Source: Gluconacetobacter aggeris
GTDB taxonomy: Bacteria; Pseudomonadota; Alphaproteobacteria; Acetobacterales; Acetobacteraceae
NCBI RefSeq assembly: GCF_014174395.1
Contig: NZ_JABEQD010000019.1
Span: 1 to 51,761, forward strand
Length of the DNA stretch: 51,761 nt
Direction: 5' to 3'
In this document: piece by piece, positions 15,411 to 26,000 of the stretch
Numbering within the stretch: position 1 is the stretch's first letter
Layout: each line of letters begins with the position of its first letter
The notes under the pieces: generated by a model
Told to the model about the DNA's origin: nothing
Databases searched by the model: none
The model's input: the letters and a program-made list of their open reading frames with translations, nothing else
Made by a program: the position numbers and the translations under genes

Positions 15411-16229
15411 TCAGATCGCGGCCTGTTCCTGGGCGAACAGGGCTGGCGACCCATAACCCAGCGCGGCCATGGCGGTCGTCATGCGCGCGGGTTCCGCCGG
15501 CATGGCGGTGAAGAAGGCTAGGTCGGGGCGAGACGTGCCCTCGGGCCGACGCGGGAGCGCCCCCAGCACCGTTGCGGTCCGGCGCGCCACCGCATCCGCC
15601 GGGTCCAGCCAGATCATCCCCGGGGGGGAGGCCGCGCGGAAGGCGTCCATCAGGAACGTGTAATGGGTGCAGCCGATGCCGACCACGTCGATCCGGTCGC
15701 CGCCGGGCTGCCCGAACAGGGCCGCCAGTTCCTGCTGGACGATGTCGGCCGGGATCGGATGGCCGCGAAATGCGCGTTCCGCCAGATCGGCGAGTCCCCG
15801 GGCACCATATGCCAGCAGGGTGCAATCGGGGGCATAACGCTGTTGCAGGTCGCGCAGATAGGGCCGCCTGACGGTCGCCCGTGTGGCCAGCAGCCCGATT
15901 GTGCGGCTCTGGCTCAGCGCGGCGGCCCATTTGATGGGGGGGACGCAGCCGACAAACGGAATGTCATAGCGTTCGCGCAGCGCGCCCAGTGCCAGCGTGC
16001 TGGCGGTATTGCAGGCGATGACGATCAGATCGGGCGAAAGGCGGGCAATGGCCTCTCCCATCAGGGTGACCACGCGATCGATCAGGGCGGCATCGTCCTG
16101 CTCGCCGTACGGATAGATCGCCGTGTCGGCCAGGTAATCGACCGGCATGCCGGGGAGCCGGGCGCGAAGCGCCCGAACGATCCCGAAGCCGCCGATCCCC
16201 GAATCGAACGCGAGAATCCGCTGCATCAT
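15411..16229 (-). CDS. murI: Glutamate racemase
   Basis: Makes D-glutamate for peptidoglycan. The 272 residues show FDSGIGGFGIV at the N-terminus (catalytic Asp/Ser region), the first catalytic cysteine in ACNTAST and the second in GCTHYTF. DTAIYPYGEQ corresponds to the family's conserved D-x-x-x-x-PYG segment. Start is MMQRI at 16229/16226, 10 bp after the pyrE stop, so the two genes are probably co-transcribed; no strong ribosome binding site is visible. Confidence 0.93.
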   Translation of the reverse strand: MMQRILAFDSGIGGFGIVRALRARLPGMPVDYLADTAIYPYGEQDDAALIDRVVTLMGEAIARLSPDLIVIACNTASTLALGALRERYDIPFVGCVPPIKWAAALSQSRTIGLLATRATVRRPYLRDLQQRYAPDCTLLAYGARGLADLAERAFRGHPIPADIVQQELAALFGQPGGDRIDVVGIGCTHYTFLMDAFRAASPPGMIWLDPADAVARRTATVLGALPRRPEGTSRPDLAFFTAMPAEPARMTTAMAALGYGSPALFAQEQAAI

Positions 16230-16239
16230 GGCAATGGGA

Positions 16240-16998
16240 TCAGCCCTGACCCTGTGCGCTCTTGAAGGCCAGGGCCTCTTCCAGGCTGGAGACGCCGCCA
16301 TGCCGGCCGGACCAGCCGCACGGGTCCTCGAGGAAGCGCCGAACCTCGGACGCGTCCTTCTCCGAGAAATAAGGCTGCCCGGCGCAGGCTTCCAGCACAT
16401 CCCACCAGGTGCACAGCGCGTGCAGCGAGATGTTCATGTCCGCCAGTGTCCGCAGCGATCCGGGGAAGACGCCATAGAAGAAGACGACGAACGTATGGTC
16501 GACAATCGCTCCCGCGTCGCGCAGGGCGCGCGCGAACCGGATCTTGGACGAGCCATCGGTCGTCAGGTCCTCGACCAGCAGGGTCCGCATGCCTTCGGGC
16601 ACATCGCCCTCGATCTGGGCGTTGCGGCCGAAACCCTTGGGCTTCTTGCGAACATAGGCCATGGGGGCCATCATCCGGTCGGCGATCCAGGCGGCGAAGG
16701 GGATGCCCGCGGTCTCGCCGCCCACGACGGCGTCGATGCTTTCATAGCCGATATGCCGGCCGATCTTCTCCACGCCCAACTCGACGATCTTGGCCCGGGC
16801 ACGCGGGAAGAAGATGATGCGGCGGCAGTCGATATAGACAGGCGATTTCCAGCCCGATGTCAGCGTATAGGGGTCTTCGGGACGGAAATTGACCGCCTTG
16901 ATTTCCAGCAGCAGCTTGGCGGTGGTCAGCGCGGCGTCGCGGTCCCAGGCAGAGGAGCCTGACGGGACGCCCGTGCCGTACCCTGTCGAATCGTTCAT
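16240..16998 (-). CDS. pyrE: Orotate phosphoribosyltransferase
   Basis: Transfers ribose-5-phosphate from PRPP to orotate, giving OMP in pyrimidine synthesis. In 252 residues the fold is complete: LTSGWKSPVYIDCR, GGETAGIPFA, AYVRKKPKGFGR (catalytic loop lysines) and the PRPP-binding motif LLVEDLTTDGSS. It is longer than the usual 210-230 residues because of a C-terminal helical extension after about residue 195 (LHALCTWWDVLEAC ... WSGRHGG), a form I associate with some alphaproteobacteria. First of the pyrE-murI pair. Confidence 0.93.
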   Translation of the reverse strand: MNDSTGYGTGVPSGSSAWDRDAALTTAKLLLEIKAVNFRPEDPYTLTSGWKSPVYIDCRRIIFFPRARAKIVELGVEKIGRHIGYESIDAVVGGETAGIPFAAWIADRMMAPMAYVRKKPKGFGRNAQIEGDVPEGMRTLLVEDLTTDGSSKIRFARALRDAGAIVDHTFVVFFYGVFPGSLRTLADMNISLHALCTWWDVLEACAGQPYFSEKDASEVRRFLEDPCGWSGRHGGVSSLEEALAFKSAQGQG

Positions 16999-17162
16999 CT
17001 GGTGTGTCTTTCCGGTCCGATATCGTAGGAAAACGAGGTGGAAGAGCCTTAGCGGGATCGATCGGGAAAATCTATCGCGCGGTAGCCATCATTCCATTCG
17101 AATCCCACCTGTAACGCACCAGGCGAGGGGCTGGATCGCGTGCGGCCGAAGGGCGGTTTCTC

Positions 17163-17191
17163 TTGCCGGAGGCGGATATACTCGCTAATAT
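17163..17191 (+). promoter_or_regulatory. Strong candidate sigma-70 promoter for the 79-residue orphan gene
   Basis: TTGCCG and TAATAT are exactly 17 bases apart, predicting a start at about 17198, within an AT-rich island in GC-rich DNA. The Fur-like palindrome begins right at that point. Confidence 0.6.
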
Positions 17192-17198
17192 AATTGTA

Positions 17199-17217
17199 AT
17201 TGCAAATCGTTCGCAAT
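17199..17217. promoter_or_regulatory. Fur/iron-regulator-like operator
   Basis: ATTGCAAATCGTTCGCAAT is a 19-bp imperfect palindrome (arms ATTGCAAAT and GTTCGCAAT, 7 of 9 pairs matching around a central C). TTGCAA/TTCGCAA arms of this kind resemble operators of alphaproteobacterial Fur-family regulators; I cannot tell Fur from Irr or another regulator. It overlaps the predicted transcription start and ends one base before the AAGGA ribosome binding site, an ideal repressor position. Confidence 0.45.
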
Positions 17218-17231
17218 AAGGATTTAAAACC

Positions 17232-17471
17232 GTGGCGCCAGAAAACGGCCGGATCACACGAAACTGCGAACGGGCGGTGGTTACCGCGTACCGGGAATTG
17301 CGGGAAGTCGGGACGGGCGATGTTTCGGCGTTCCACGCCTGCACCACCCTGTATCGCATCCATCATCCCGAAGCGTCGTTGAACGAAGCCCGGCGCCTGG
17401 TTTCCGAATGGATCGACCATCATGTGGTGCGCGCGGACAATGGGCCGACGGCAGGGTGCGACTGTCCCTGA
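17232..17471 (+). CDS. Small orphan protein of unknown function (79 residues)
   Basis: Not recognised. The frame starts with GTG, 9 bases after an AAGGA ribosome binding site, and has its own promoter, operator-like palindrome and a near-perfect terminator, so it is very likely a real monocistronic gene. The product looks like a compact helical protein: VVTAYRELREVG, then VSAFHACTTLYRIHHPEAS and EARRLVSEWIDHHVV, with no signal peptide or membrane segment. It has five histidines and three cysteines, including a C-terminal GCDCP, so metal binding is conceivable but unproven. The operator-like site suggests metal or iron control. It lies between pyrE (divergent) and gltA (convergent). Confidence 0.7.
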   Translation: MAPENGRITRNCERAVVTAYRELREVGTGDVSAFHACTTLYRIHHPEASLNEARRLVSEWIDHHVVRADNGPTAGCDCP

Positions 17472-17497
17472 AGCGGTTCCCACGCTGAGAGCGGACA

Positions 17498-17539
17498 ATG
17501 AAAAAGCCCGGCGGCCCATTGGCCGCCGGGCTTTTTCAT
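17498..17539. terminator. Bidirectional rho-independent terminator
   Basis: A perfect 19-bp inverted repeat (17498-17516 and 17521-17539) with loop CATT: the core GCCCGGCGGCC is flanked by an A-run on the left and a T-run on the right, so it terminates both the small gene (plus) and gltA (minus). Confidence 0.92.
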
Positions 17540-17631
17540 GAGACGGACGGGCGTGTCTGCCCGGTCCTGACAAGCTTGCCCGAGGTTTCCGATCTGTCCG
17601 AGTGCAATCCGGGACAGATCGGCTTCAAGCC

Positions 17632-18930
17632 TCAGCCGCGCTTGGCGAGCGGCACGAAGTCGCGCTCCGGCGAGCCGGTGTAGAGCTGGCGCGGGCGGCT
17701 GATGCGCTGGCCGGGCTCCTCGATCATTTCCTTCCACTGGCTGATCCAGCCGGTGGTGCGGGCGAGGGCGAACAGCACGGTGAACATGCTGGTCGGGATG
17801 CCCATCGCCTTCAGGATGATGCCCGAATAGAAATCGACGTTCGGATACAGGCTGCGCTTGACGAAATATTCGTCGTGGATCGCGATCTTCTCCAGTTCCA
17901 CCGCCAGGTCCAGCAGCGGATCGTCCTTGATCCCCAGCTCGCCCAGAACCTCGTGGCAGGTCGCCTGCATGATCTTCGCCCGCGGGTCGAAGTTCTTGTA
18001 GACGCGATGGCCGAAGCCCATCAGCCGCACGCCGCTGTTCTTGTCCTTCACCTGGGCGATGAACTCGGGGATGTTTTCCTTGCTGCCGATCTTGGCCAGC
18101 ATCTTCAGCACGGCTTCGTTCGCACCACCATGGGCGGGTCCCCACAGGGCGGCGATGCCTGCGGCGACGCAGGCGAACGGATTGGCGCCCGTCGAGCCGG
18201 CCATGCGCACCGTCGAGGTCGATGCGTTCTGCTCGTGGTCCGCATGCAGGATCAGGATGCGATCCATCGCCCGCGCTAGGATCGGATTGATCTTGTACGG
18301 CTCCGACGGATGCGCGAACATCATCGACAGGAAGTTTTCCGCGTAGGTCAGGTCGTTGCGCGGATAAATGAAGGCCTCGCCCTGCGTGTATTTATATGCC
18401 CAGGCCGCGATCGTCGGCAGCTTGGCGATCAGGCGCATCGCCGAAAGGTTGCGGCTGGCCGCGTTCGAGATGTCGTTGGCGTCGCTATAGAAGGCCGACA
18501 GAGCGCCGACCGTGCCACACAGGATCGCCATCGGATGCGCGTCACGACGGAACCCGTTGAAGAAATTGCGGATCTGTTCGTGCAGCAGCGTGTGCGACTT
18601 CAGGGTCTCGACGAAACCGTCATGCTCCGTGCCGGTCGGCAGTTCGCCGTTCAGCAGCAGGTAGGCGACCTCGGTGAACGTGGCCTGCTCGGCCAGTTGC
18701 GCGATCGGATAGCCACGGTGCAGCAGGACGCCCTTGTCGCCGTCGATGAAGGTGATCTTGCTGGTGCAGGACGCCGTCTCGCCATAGCCGGGATCGAACG
18801 TGAAGACGCCCAGACCGGCGGTGATCTTGCGGATGTCCAGCACGTCGGGGCCCAGCGTTCCGGAATGGACCGGCAGACTGGCTGTTTTACCTTCTAGCGA
18901 GACGGTGGCCACTTTTCCTGACTCGGTCAT
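17632..18930 (-). CDS. gltA: Citrate synthase (acetic acid resistance gene aarA)
   Basis: Condenses acetyl-CoA and oxaloacetate to citrate. In Acetobacter aceti the orthologue is aarA, needed for acetic acid resistance because it drains acetyl-CoA made from acetate. The 432 residues are of the type I bacterial form, with catalytic His in [10 protein letters not shown] and in [14 protein letters not shown] and the catalytic Asp in NVDFYSG. An N-terminal beta domain ([14 protein letters not shown] ... [13 protein letters not shown]) precedes the large domain. Start ATG at 18930 has a GAGGAG site. A good promoter lies about 130 bp upstream. Confidence 0.95.
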   Translation of the reverse strand: MTESGKVATVSLEGKTASLPVHSGTLGPDVLDIRKITAGLGVFTFDPGYGETASCTSKITFIDGDKGVLLHRGYPIAQLAEQATFTEVAYLLLNGELPTGTEHDGFVETLKSHTLLHEQIRNFFNGFRRDAHPMAILCGTVGALSAFYSDANDISNAASRNLSAMRLIAKLPTIAAWAYKYTQGEAFIYPRNDLTYAENFLSMMFAHPSEPYKINPILARAMDRILILHADHEQNASTSTVRMAGSTGANPFACVAAGIAALWGPAHGGANEAVLKMLAKIGSKENIPEFIAQVKDKNSGVRLMGFGHRVYKNFDPRAKIMQATCHEVLGELGIKDDPLLDLAVELEKIAIHDEYFVKRSLYPNVDFYSGIILKAMGIPTSMFTVLFALARTTGWISQWKEMIEEPGQRISRPRQLYTGSPERDFVPLAKRG

Positions 18931-19061
18931 CAAACTCTCCTCTTGGTCGTTCGCCGCCGTGCGAGCGGCCATTCTCATCCCCAACCTGCGGACACCTGTC
19001 CTCTGCGTGACAGTTTGCGACGTATTGGTCCGGCGCCATGTCCCGATGCAGGCATGCGCCG

Positions 19062-19090
19062 AGATAAGGACGAAACGGCTAGCGTGGCAA
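19062..19090 (-). promoter_or_regulatory. Candidate gltA promoter
   Basis: On the minus strand TTGCCA and TTATCT are 17 bases apart, in the gap between the end of sixA and gltA, giving a leader of about 125 bases. It implies that gltA can be transcribed separately from sixA. Confidence 0.55.
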
Positions 19091-19100
19091 CTCTGCGTGC

Positions 19101-19120
19101 GAGGGGGCGCTTACCCCCTC
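19101..19120 (-). terminator. Hairpin at the end of sixA
   Basis: GAGGGGG and CCCCCTC form a perfect 7-bp stem with a 6-base loop overlapping the sixA stop codon, upstream of the gltA promoter. No T-run follows, so it may be a weak or partial terminator. Confidence 0.4.
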
Positions 19121-19676
19121 AATTGCATAGCGCACGGGTCAGAACGGCCTGTTTGCGGGCCAGGGCATGCCAGGGGCCATGCACCGTGAAACAGGCCAGA
19201 GAGGCGACAGGAAAGCCCCGGATCAGGATGCTCTTGTCCGGGTCGTCGATGGCATGCCCGGCCAGGTCCATCACCAGTTGGTACAGATCCGGATTGTGAC
19301 CTATCACAATGATATTGTTGAAGTTTTCAGGCGTCTCCTGAAGGACTTCCAGAATGCTCTCGCTGCCGCATTCATACAGCCTTCCGTCCTGGCGCACCTG
19401 CGGTACGGCGGTGGTGGAAAACGGCCCGAATGCGGCATAGGTTTCGCCCGAACGCATCGCCGGGCTGATCAGGACCAGCTCCGGGATGAAGCCGATCTCG
19501 CGCAGTTGTGTTCCGCGTTCGTGCGCCTGGCGGCGCCCGACGGGGGTCAGGGGGCGCCCGAGGTCGCTGGAGGGGCTGGGATCGCCATACGGTCCGGGAA
19601 AGGCTTCCGCATGGCGCATCAGCACCAACGTCCGTGGGACGGCGGCCGCGGCCGCGGGATCTGACGCCGCAGCCAT
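19119..19676 (-). CDS. sixA: SixA-type histidine phosphatase (acetic acid resistance gene aarB)
   Basis: Phosphohistidine phosphatase-like member of the histidine phosphatase superfamily. The 185 residues have the catalytic RHA motif early (LVLMRHAEAFPG, the His being the phosphate acceptor), GRPLTPVGRRQA, then SPAMRSGETYAAF and the second catalytic His in VIGHNPDLY. In A. aceti the aarB gene of the aar cluster codes for this family; its substrate there is not established. Its ATG shares one base with the chorismate mutase stop (TGATG), so the two are translationally coupled. Confidence 0.85.
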   Translation of the reverse strand: MAAASDPAAAAAVPRTLVLMRHAEAFPGPYGDPSPSSDLGRPLTPVGRRQAHERGTQLREIGFIPELVLISPAMRSGETYAAFGPFSTTAVPQVRQDGRLYECGSESILEVLQETPENFNNIIVIGHNPDLYQLVMDLAGHAIDDPDKSILIRGFPVASLACFTVHGPWHALARKQAVLTRALCN

Positions 19677-20020
19677 CAGACGGCGCCGGGCGCGGCGGAT
19701 TTGCGCGCGATGGCTTCGTGGTGGCGGATGACCTCCTTGATGATGAAGGCCAGGAACTTCTCGGCGAAGTCCGGGTCCAGCCGCGCCGCTTCGGCCAGTT
19801 CGCGCAGCCGCGCGACCTGCTGGGCCTCGCGGGTCGGGTCGGCGGGGGGCATGTTGTGCCGCGCCTTCAGTTCGCCCACGGCCTGGGTGTGGCGGAAACG
19901 TTCGGCCAGCATGTAGATCAGCGCGGCATCGATATTGTCGATGCTCTGGCGGAGCCCCAGCAGCATCTCCTGGGCGCCCGGCGCCTTGATCGTCTGGTCG
20001 ATGGCCACGGTATCGTTCAC
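19676..20020 (-). CDS. Chorismate mutase, AroQ class
   Basis: Small helical enzyme converting chorismate to prephenate for phenylalanine and tyrosine synthesis. The 114 residues match the AroQ fold: LRQSIDNIDAALIYMLAERFRHTQAVGELKA-type helix 1 with its Arg and Lys, then PPADPTREAQQVARL, and a C-terminal helix with FIIKEVIRHHEAIA. A GTG start at 20020 is supported by an AGAGAGGAG ribosome binding site; the frame stays open upstream but has no other good start. There is no fused prephenate dehydratase or dehydrogenase, so it is a stand-alone enzyme. Confidence 0.87.
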   Translation of the reverse strand: MNDTVAIDQTIKAPGAQEMLLGLRQSIDNIDAALIYMLAERFRHTQAVGELKARHNMPPADPTREAQQVARLRELAEAARLDPDFAEKFLAFIIKEVIRHHEAIARKSAAPGAV

Positions 20021-20063
20021 GTCAACATGCTCCTCTCTGTCGATCGGGACATTATACCGTGTT

Positions 20064-20870
20064 TCAGTCCTCGGCGGGCAGATCGATCCATGCCAGATGG
20101 CCGCCTTTTCCGGCACCGGTGTCGGTAAAGACCGATCGCCCCCCGGCGCGGCCGGCCCGCACCCAGGGCCGGCCGTCGGTCGAACGGCGATCATGCCCGC
20201 AATAGACGGTATAGCCGGGCGGAATATGATCGACCCAGTTCAGCCTGCGTTCCGGATAGCCGTCCTTGCGCGTGCGGCCCGTGGTTTCGCCGAACAGCGC
20301 GCGCGACAGCAGGGGCGTGACCTCCCCCAGGCCCGGCGGCGGAGATTCGTCGAGCATCCGCGAATGGAAGCCGCCATGCACGAAGATCCGCCGTCCCAGC
20401 ACGATCCACGGGGGCGCGTGCGCGATATCCTGCACCGCCCGGTGACAGACATCGTCGTTCTCGGGCGCCTGGAACTGACGGACGGTCTCGTTCAGCGCGG
20501 CGTCGAATCGCAGCTTGTAGCCGGCCAGCGCGCGCGCCAGCTTGCGATCGTGATTGCCCAGGATGAACAGCCCGCGACCGTCATCCAGCAGCCGCTGCAT
20601 CAACCGGAAAGTACCGACGCTGTCGGGACCGTGATCGACAAGGTCGCCGAGCTGGATGACGAATCGCTCGGTCGCCACCGCGTGTTCGAAGGCCCGCAGA
20701 TCGCCATGCACGTCGCCGACCACCCGAATCGGGCGTCCGGCGATCAGGGCTTCCAGCGCGGCCAGGTCGCGCCACAGCTCCGCGCCCTCGGCCGGCAGCG
20801 CGTCCGGCGCGGGAAGGTGAGGCGGTTTCCAGACTGTGTCGTCGGCGGACTGGGTGTGATTCGGCGTCAT
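20064..20870 (-). CDS. Calcineurin-like metallophosphoesterase
   Basis: Cytoplasmic phosphoesterase of 268 residues with the complete di-metal motif set: VVGDVHGDL near residue 50, LGDLVDHGPDS, LGNHDRKL, FVHGGF and VYCGHDRR. This pattern is that of ApaH/PrpE/protein-phosphatase-like enzymes. The substrate cannot be told from sequence: diadenosine tetraphosphate and phosphoprotein are both possible. It lies 43 bp upstream of the chorismate mutase gene on the same strand and may share its transcript. Confidence 0.82.
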   Translation of the reverse strand: MTPNHTQSADDTVWKPPHLPAPDALPAEGAELWRDLAALEALIAGRPIRVVGDVHGDLRAFEHAVATERFVIQLGDLVDHGPDSVGTFRLMQRLLDDGRGLFILGNHDRKLARALAGYKLRFDAALNETVRQFQAPENDDVCHRAVQDIAHAPPWIVLGRRIFVHGGFHSRMLDESPPPGLGEVTPLLSRALFGETTGRTRKDGYPERRLNWVDHIPPGYTVYCGHDRRSTDGRPWVRAGRAGGRSVFTDTGAGKGGHLAWIDLPAED

Positions 20871-20998
20871 GGGGCTTCGGTCACGGTGAGGGGGCAGCAG
20901 GCCTTTCGTTGGATATGGGGGGGCGGACCGGGTTTCGCCATGTCTCCGCCCTCGGCGCTTCGAAAATGCATGGCCAGCGCATGGCTGCTAGTCGTTTT

Positions 20999-21310
20999 TT
21001 ATTCGGATGGTGTCAGCCAGCCGGGATGCCGGCGGGCGACGTGGATGATGAGACGATCCAGGCCGCAGCGTATCAGTGCCACGTCCTCGGCCAGCAGGAT
21101 CAACCCCAGCGGCAGCATCCATACGCCCAGGATCGGCAAAAAGGACAGCAATCCCCCCACGATCAGCAGGAAGCCGGACAGAATCCGCGCCGGCCGGCGG
21201 GACGGCACGCGCAGCCAGTCGATCGCGCCGCGCAGGCGCTGCGGCACGCGGCCCAGTGCCATCCTCACCAGGCGGTCATGCTCGTTTCTCGGATCGCTCA
21301 CGTCGGGCAT
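20999..21310 (-). CDS. Small inner-membrane protein of unknown function
   Basis: The 103-residue product has a basic cytoplasmic N-terminus and a hydrophobic hairpin or long helix (ILSGFLLIVGGLLSFLPILG, then LPLGLILLAEDVALI). The pattern recalls small PGPGW-like membrane proteins, but I cannot name a family with confidence. The ATG at 21310 is chosen because upstream sequence overlaps the divergent aarC promoter region; it has no clear ribosome binding site. Confidence 0.6.
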   Translation of the reverse strand: MPDVSDPRNEHDRLVRMALGRVPQRLRGAIDWLRVPSRRPARILSGFLLIVGGLLSFLPILGVWMLPLGLILLAEDVALIRCGLDRLIIHVARRHPGWLTPSE

Positions 21311-21338
21311 GCGTGCGGATAACACTCTTTTGTTGTGA

Positions 21339-22997
<1,659 letters not shown>

Positions 22998-23003
22998 CGA
23001 AAA

Positions 23004-23041
23004 CCGGGATGCCTGGCCGGGTTACCGGCCAGGCATCCCGG
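23004..23041. terminator. Bidirectional hairpin between aarC and smc
   Basis: Perfect 17-bp inverted repeat with loop GTTA, starting seven bases after the aarC stop and ending about ten before the smc stop. There is a short A-run on the left side but only a weak T stretch on the right. Confidence 0.8.
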
Positions 23042-23050
23042 AATGTATCT

Positions 23051-26000
23051 TTACGAGACTTGGGACTGCGCCGCCGCCGTAATCGCCGCGGCGCGTTCCA
23101 GATCGACCGACAGCACCCGGCTGACCCCGCGTTCCTGCATCGTCACGCCGTAGAGGCGGTCCATGTGCGCCATCGTCAGTTGATGATGGGTCACGACCAG
23201 GAAGCGCGTGCCGGCTTCCGCCACCATGTCGGCCAGCAGGGCGCAGAAGCGCCCGACATTGGCGTCGTCCAGCGGCGCATCGACTTCGTCCAGCACGCAG
23301 ATCGGCGCGGGATTGCAGCGGAACACCGCGAAGATCAGCGACAGCGCCGTCAGCGCCTGCTCGCCGCCCGATAGCAGCGACAGCGTGGCCAGCTTCTTGC
23401 CCGGCGGCTGGGCATAGATCTCCAGCCCGGCCTGCAACGGGTCGTCATTGCCCACCATGCCCAGATGCGCCCGGCCGCCATTGAACATGCGGGCGAACAG
23501 CGACTGGAAATGCCTGTCGACCTCGGTGAACACCGCCAGCAGGCGCTCGCGCCCCTCGCGGTTCAGCGCGCCGATCGAGCCGCGCAGTCGCGCGATGGCC
23601 GAATCCAGCTCTTCCTTTTCCCGCTGGATGGTCGTGATCCGCGTCTCTGCCTCGTCGGCTTCCAGTTCGGCCCGCAGGTTGACCGGCCCCATCTCCTCGC
23701 GTTCGCGGATCAGGCGGGCGATCTTGCGGCGCAGGCTGGTCTCCGCCGCTTCGGTCAGGTCGGGCGGGACGATGCCCGGCGGTTCCGGTGTTTCGGCCAG
23801 CAACTGGGCCAGGATGGCTTCGGCCTGCTCGTGCCGGCCCTCGGCGCGCAGGACGGCTTCGCGCCCCGCCGCCAGGGCGGCCTCGGCATCGCGCCGGGCT
23901 GTCTGGGCGCGCACCAGCGCGTCTTCGGCTTCGGCCAGCTTGCGGGCCGCCTCGGCATGGCCGGCTTCGGCCTGGTCCATCGCCTCACGGGCGGTTTCGC
24001 GGCTGCGAATCACCTCGTCGGGCATCGATGTCAGCCGGGCATGCTCCGACTTTGCTGCATCCAGGCGTGCCGTAGCACCCTGCAATTCGGTGGTGGCGGC
24101 GGCCTGGCGGCCGGTCCAGTCGGCCAGGGTGGCCACGACGCCGGTGAGGCGGGCCTGGATGGTCTGCTCCTCGCCGGCCAGGGCCGCGCGGCGCTGGCGG
24201 GCTTCGTCCTCGGCCTGGCGGGCGAGCGCCAGAGCCTCGCGCGCCTCGTGGACCAGTGCCGCGATCGCCTCCTGGTCCGGCAGGGCCTGGTGCTCCGCCT
24301 TCACGCGGGCCAGCAGGTCCGCGGCGTCGTCCCGCTCCTGACGCAGGGCCTCCAGGCGCGGCGCCTGGGCGTCCAGTACGCTGCGGGTCTCGATCAGCGT
24401 GGCCTGCTGGGCCGCATGGGCGGCCTGGGCCTGCTCCAGCGCCCGTTCCGCGTCCTGCTGAGCCTGCCGCGCCGTCTCCTGGACCGTCGCGGCATTGCGG
24501 GCGCGGGCTTCGGCGGTTGCCAGGGCGGAATCGGTGTCGGCGCCCGGGGGCAGGGCCGCGAGGGTCGCCTCGGCTTCCTGCCGGCCTGTTTCGGCCTGTT
24601 CGGCCTCGCGGGCGATGCGCTGCAACTCCGGGATGATCGTCGCCAGGCGGGATTCGGCCTCGCTATGGCGGGCGGTGGTGGCCTCATCCTCGCGCCTTGC
24701 GGCTTCCAGCGCGGTTTCGGCGCGCTTGCGGGCCTCCCGGGCAGCGGTTTCGGCCGTCTGCGCCGTCTGTTCCTGCTGGCGGGCGGCTTCATGGCGCTGG
24801 GCCAGTTGGGTAGCGTCCGGCAGGTCCGCTGCCGCCTGCCGGGCTGCGCTCAGCGCGGCTTCGGTTTCCGCCAGCGTCTGTGTTGCCTGATCATGCTGGG
24901 GCTGGACAGTCTCCAGCCGCGCGCGGGCGGTGGCGTCCAGCCGGCTGATCTCGGCTTCGTCGGTGCGGGCCTGACGCAGCGTGGCCTCGATCGCCGCGCG
25001 GGCGGCGCGGGCGGTTCCGACGGATTCAGTCGCCATGGCCCGTGCCTGCTCGGCGGCCGCCAGGACGGCTTCGGCGATCGGCAGGTCGGCCAGACGGGCC
25101 CGGCGTGCGGCCTCGGTCTCGCGCAGGTGGTTGCGCTGCTGTAGCAGCAGCGCCGCCCGGCTGGGCTGGCCGGCCGCCACGCGATATCCATCCCAGCGCC
25201 ACAGGGCGCCATCTCGCCCCACCAGGCTCTGGCCAGGTACAAGTGCCGCCTGCAAGGCCGCGCCGTCGGCACCGTCATCCAGCAGGCCGATCGCCGCCAG
25301 GGCACGGGCCAGGGCGGCCGGGGCGCTGACCAGCGTGGCCAGGGCGACGGTACCCGTGCCAGGCAGCGGGGCCGCGTCGAGGGATGGCAGGGCGTGCCAC
25401 AGGCGCGGCGCGCCCTGTGCGACGGACGCATCCAGCCCGTCGGTCAGGGCGGCAGCCAGGGCGGCCTCCAGCCCGTCCGGCACCGTGATGTCGTCGACGA
25501 CCGGGCGGAAATCCGTCTCCTCCTGTCCGGTCTTCAGCGCCTGGGTCAGGCCCTCCGCCTGTGCGGCCAGGCGGGAGAGATCGGCCTTGAGGTCGCTTAG
25601 CCGCTGTGTCGCCGCGTCGCGGTCGGTGGCGGCGGTAGCCAGGGCAGCCTCCGCGCCTTCCAATGCATTACCGGCCTCGGCCAACTGGCGTTCGGCGTCC
25701 TCGCGGGCCGTGCGGGCGGCGGCCAGCCGTTCCGGGGCAATGGCAGTGGCCTGGGCACGGGCCAGATCCTCGGCCAAGGCACGCAGTCGTGCGACGGCGC
25801 GCTGGTGGGCCGTGTCCGCCGATTGCAGGGCGGCATTGGTCGTGGTGCGCCGATTCGTGCCTTCCTGCAGGCGCGCATAGGCGTCGATTCGCGCGGCGGA
25901 GGCGGCCTGACGGTCCAGTTCCGCCTGTTCCAGCGCGGCGCGGGCGGCATCGAGGGTGGATTGTGCGCCGGCCAGGCCGGCCCGCAGCGCGTCGCGGCGT

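Noticed and set aside
17091-17112. tRNA T-loop-like sequence (TTCGAATCCCACC) upstream of pyrE
   Set aside because: The flanking bases do not form a T-stem on either strand and no acceptor, D or anticodon arms are present nearby.
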